From the NCBI GenBank assembly GCA_028023455.1, contig JAQFVV010006337.1, positions 700,001 to 764,000 of the forward strand: a DNA stretch of 64,000 nucleotides, read 5' to 3'. Each line of letters begins with the position of its first letter. The first letter of the stretch is position 1. Positions 63,634 to 64,000 of this stretch are shown in pieces. Position numbers and translations under genes: made by a program. Below the pieces are notes generated by a model. It saw only the letters and a program-made list of their open reading frames with translations. It made no database searches and had not been told where the DNA came from. The DNA is from Epiperipatus broadwayi. Taxonomy: Eukaryota; Onychophora; Udeonychophora; Euonychophora; Peripatidae.

Positions 63634-64000
63634 TTCTAATTTTGGAAACAAAAAAATAGATAACATTGCAGTAATTATCATGAAATATCATTATTATGCA
63701 TAACAGCAAGGGCCATTCAACAATTTTAATGAATATGTGGCTTTCCAATCATGAATGAATGGTTACCTGTGATTGATTAAAATTTTAAAGCATCAATAAC
63801 CACTATAAAAATAGTTTTGTAGTCAGTCAAATGCAAGAAAGGTATTGGGAACAAAGAAGTCATTTATATATTGTTATTATTGATTTTATCAAGATATTTG
63901 ATTCAGATAATAGAACAGGTCTATGGCAGTGTTTGAAATTAGTTGATTGTCCATCAAAATTTACTTATATTATACATCTTCTATCTGATGGAATGAAAGT

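Larger units (their letters stand above)
61980..64000 (+). pseudogene. Decayed LINE running off the window end
   Basis: AP endonuclease: a broken GTWNVR-like start (61988, where Trp and Arg codons read TAG and TGA), YGVGFSVK (near 62160), LEDFNAYI (about 62352-62376), WPNV...NGIINSN (62390-62490), WIYPHS...LLIDYIIV (62580-62630). A linker follows with LHNKYRVLKAEVHCLTRSL (62940-62996) and ILLYDDSDILNNWQEYF (63130-63182). RT starts with LKNGKAAGPNEITGESFK (63306-63360). The end of the window carries VIIDFIKIFDSDNRTGLW and LLSDGMK (63870-64000), the RT motif before the catalytic box. Many stops. It belongs to an AP-endonuclease LINE different from the one at 52.4-57.5 kb. Clade is not settled. 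Confidence 0.8.

Overview
This is eukaryotic DNA. It is very AT-rich, has no bacterial operon structure, and is filled with metazoan-type retroelements, long dinucleotide runs and degenerate coding remnants. The mixture of Ty3/Gypsy, Penelope-like (PLE), RTE-like, CR1-like and R2/NeSL-like elements fits an AT-rich invertebrate genome. The species cannot be named from the sequence. Only one possible host exon was seen (about 46.9-47.0 kb), and it is weak.

Layout. 0.6-13.6 kb: a nearly intact Ty3/Gypsy LTR retrotransposon of about 12.9 kb. Its two LTRs are unusually long (about 3.4 kb) and almost identical. Inside are a two-ORF gag and a full pol (protease, RT, RNase H, integrase, GPF module). 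13.6-22.1 kb: an older, heavily decayed relative with its own long LTR, interrupted by a roughly 420-bp insertion with a 21-bp target duplication. 22.1-24.4 kb: two 5'-truncated Penelope-like elements (RT end plus GIY-YIG endonuclease) arranged head to head as a large imperfect palindrome, with a further tandem copy of the 3' tail. 24.4-39.2 kb: AT-rich DNA with few signals: a possible solo LTR, two tRNA-like SINE candidates, a three-copy tandem repeat and a purine-rich gag-like remnant. 39.2-42.0 kb: an RTE-type LINE on the minus strand. 42-48 kb: mostly featureless, plus the possible first exon. 48.1-51.9 kb: a decayed LINE with R2/NeSL-like features and a 777-bp internal tandem duplication. 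52.4-57.5 kb: a CR1-like LINE with PHD-like and SGNH-esterase-like ORF1, AP endonuclease, RT and a 250-bp trinucleotide tail. 57.5-61.9 kb: AT-rich DNA with a perfect 44-bp inverted repeat. 62-64 kb: another LINE (endonuclease and RT start) running off the window end.

Only the 0.6-13.6 kb element looks recently active. Its Gag would assemble particles, and Pol would process, reverse transcribe and integrate the copy. The other elements are fossils. The most distinctive points are the 3.4-kb LTRs in two elements of one lineage, the gag split at an ATGA overlap with 42-bp coiled-coil repeats and no zinc knuckle, the PLE palindrome whose halves carry different lesions, and many short tandem duplications inside the decayed elements. 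No clearly new biological system was found.
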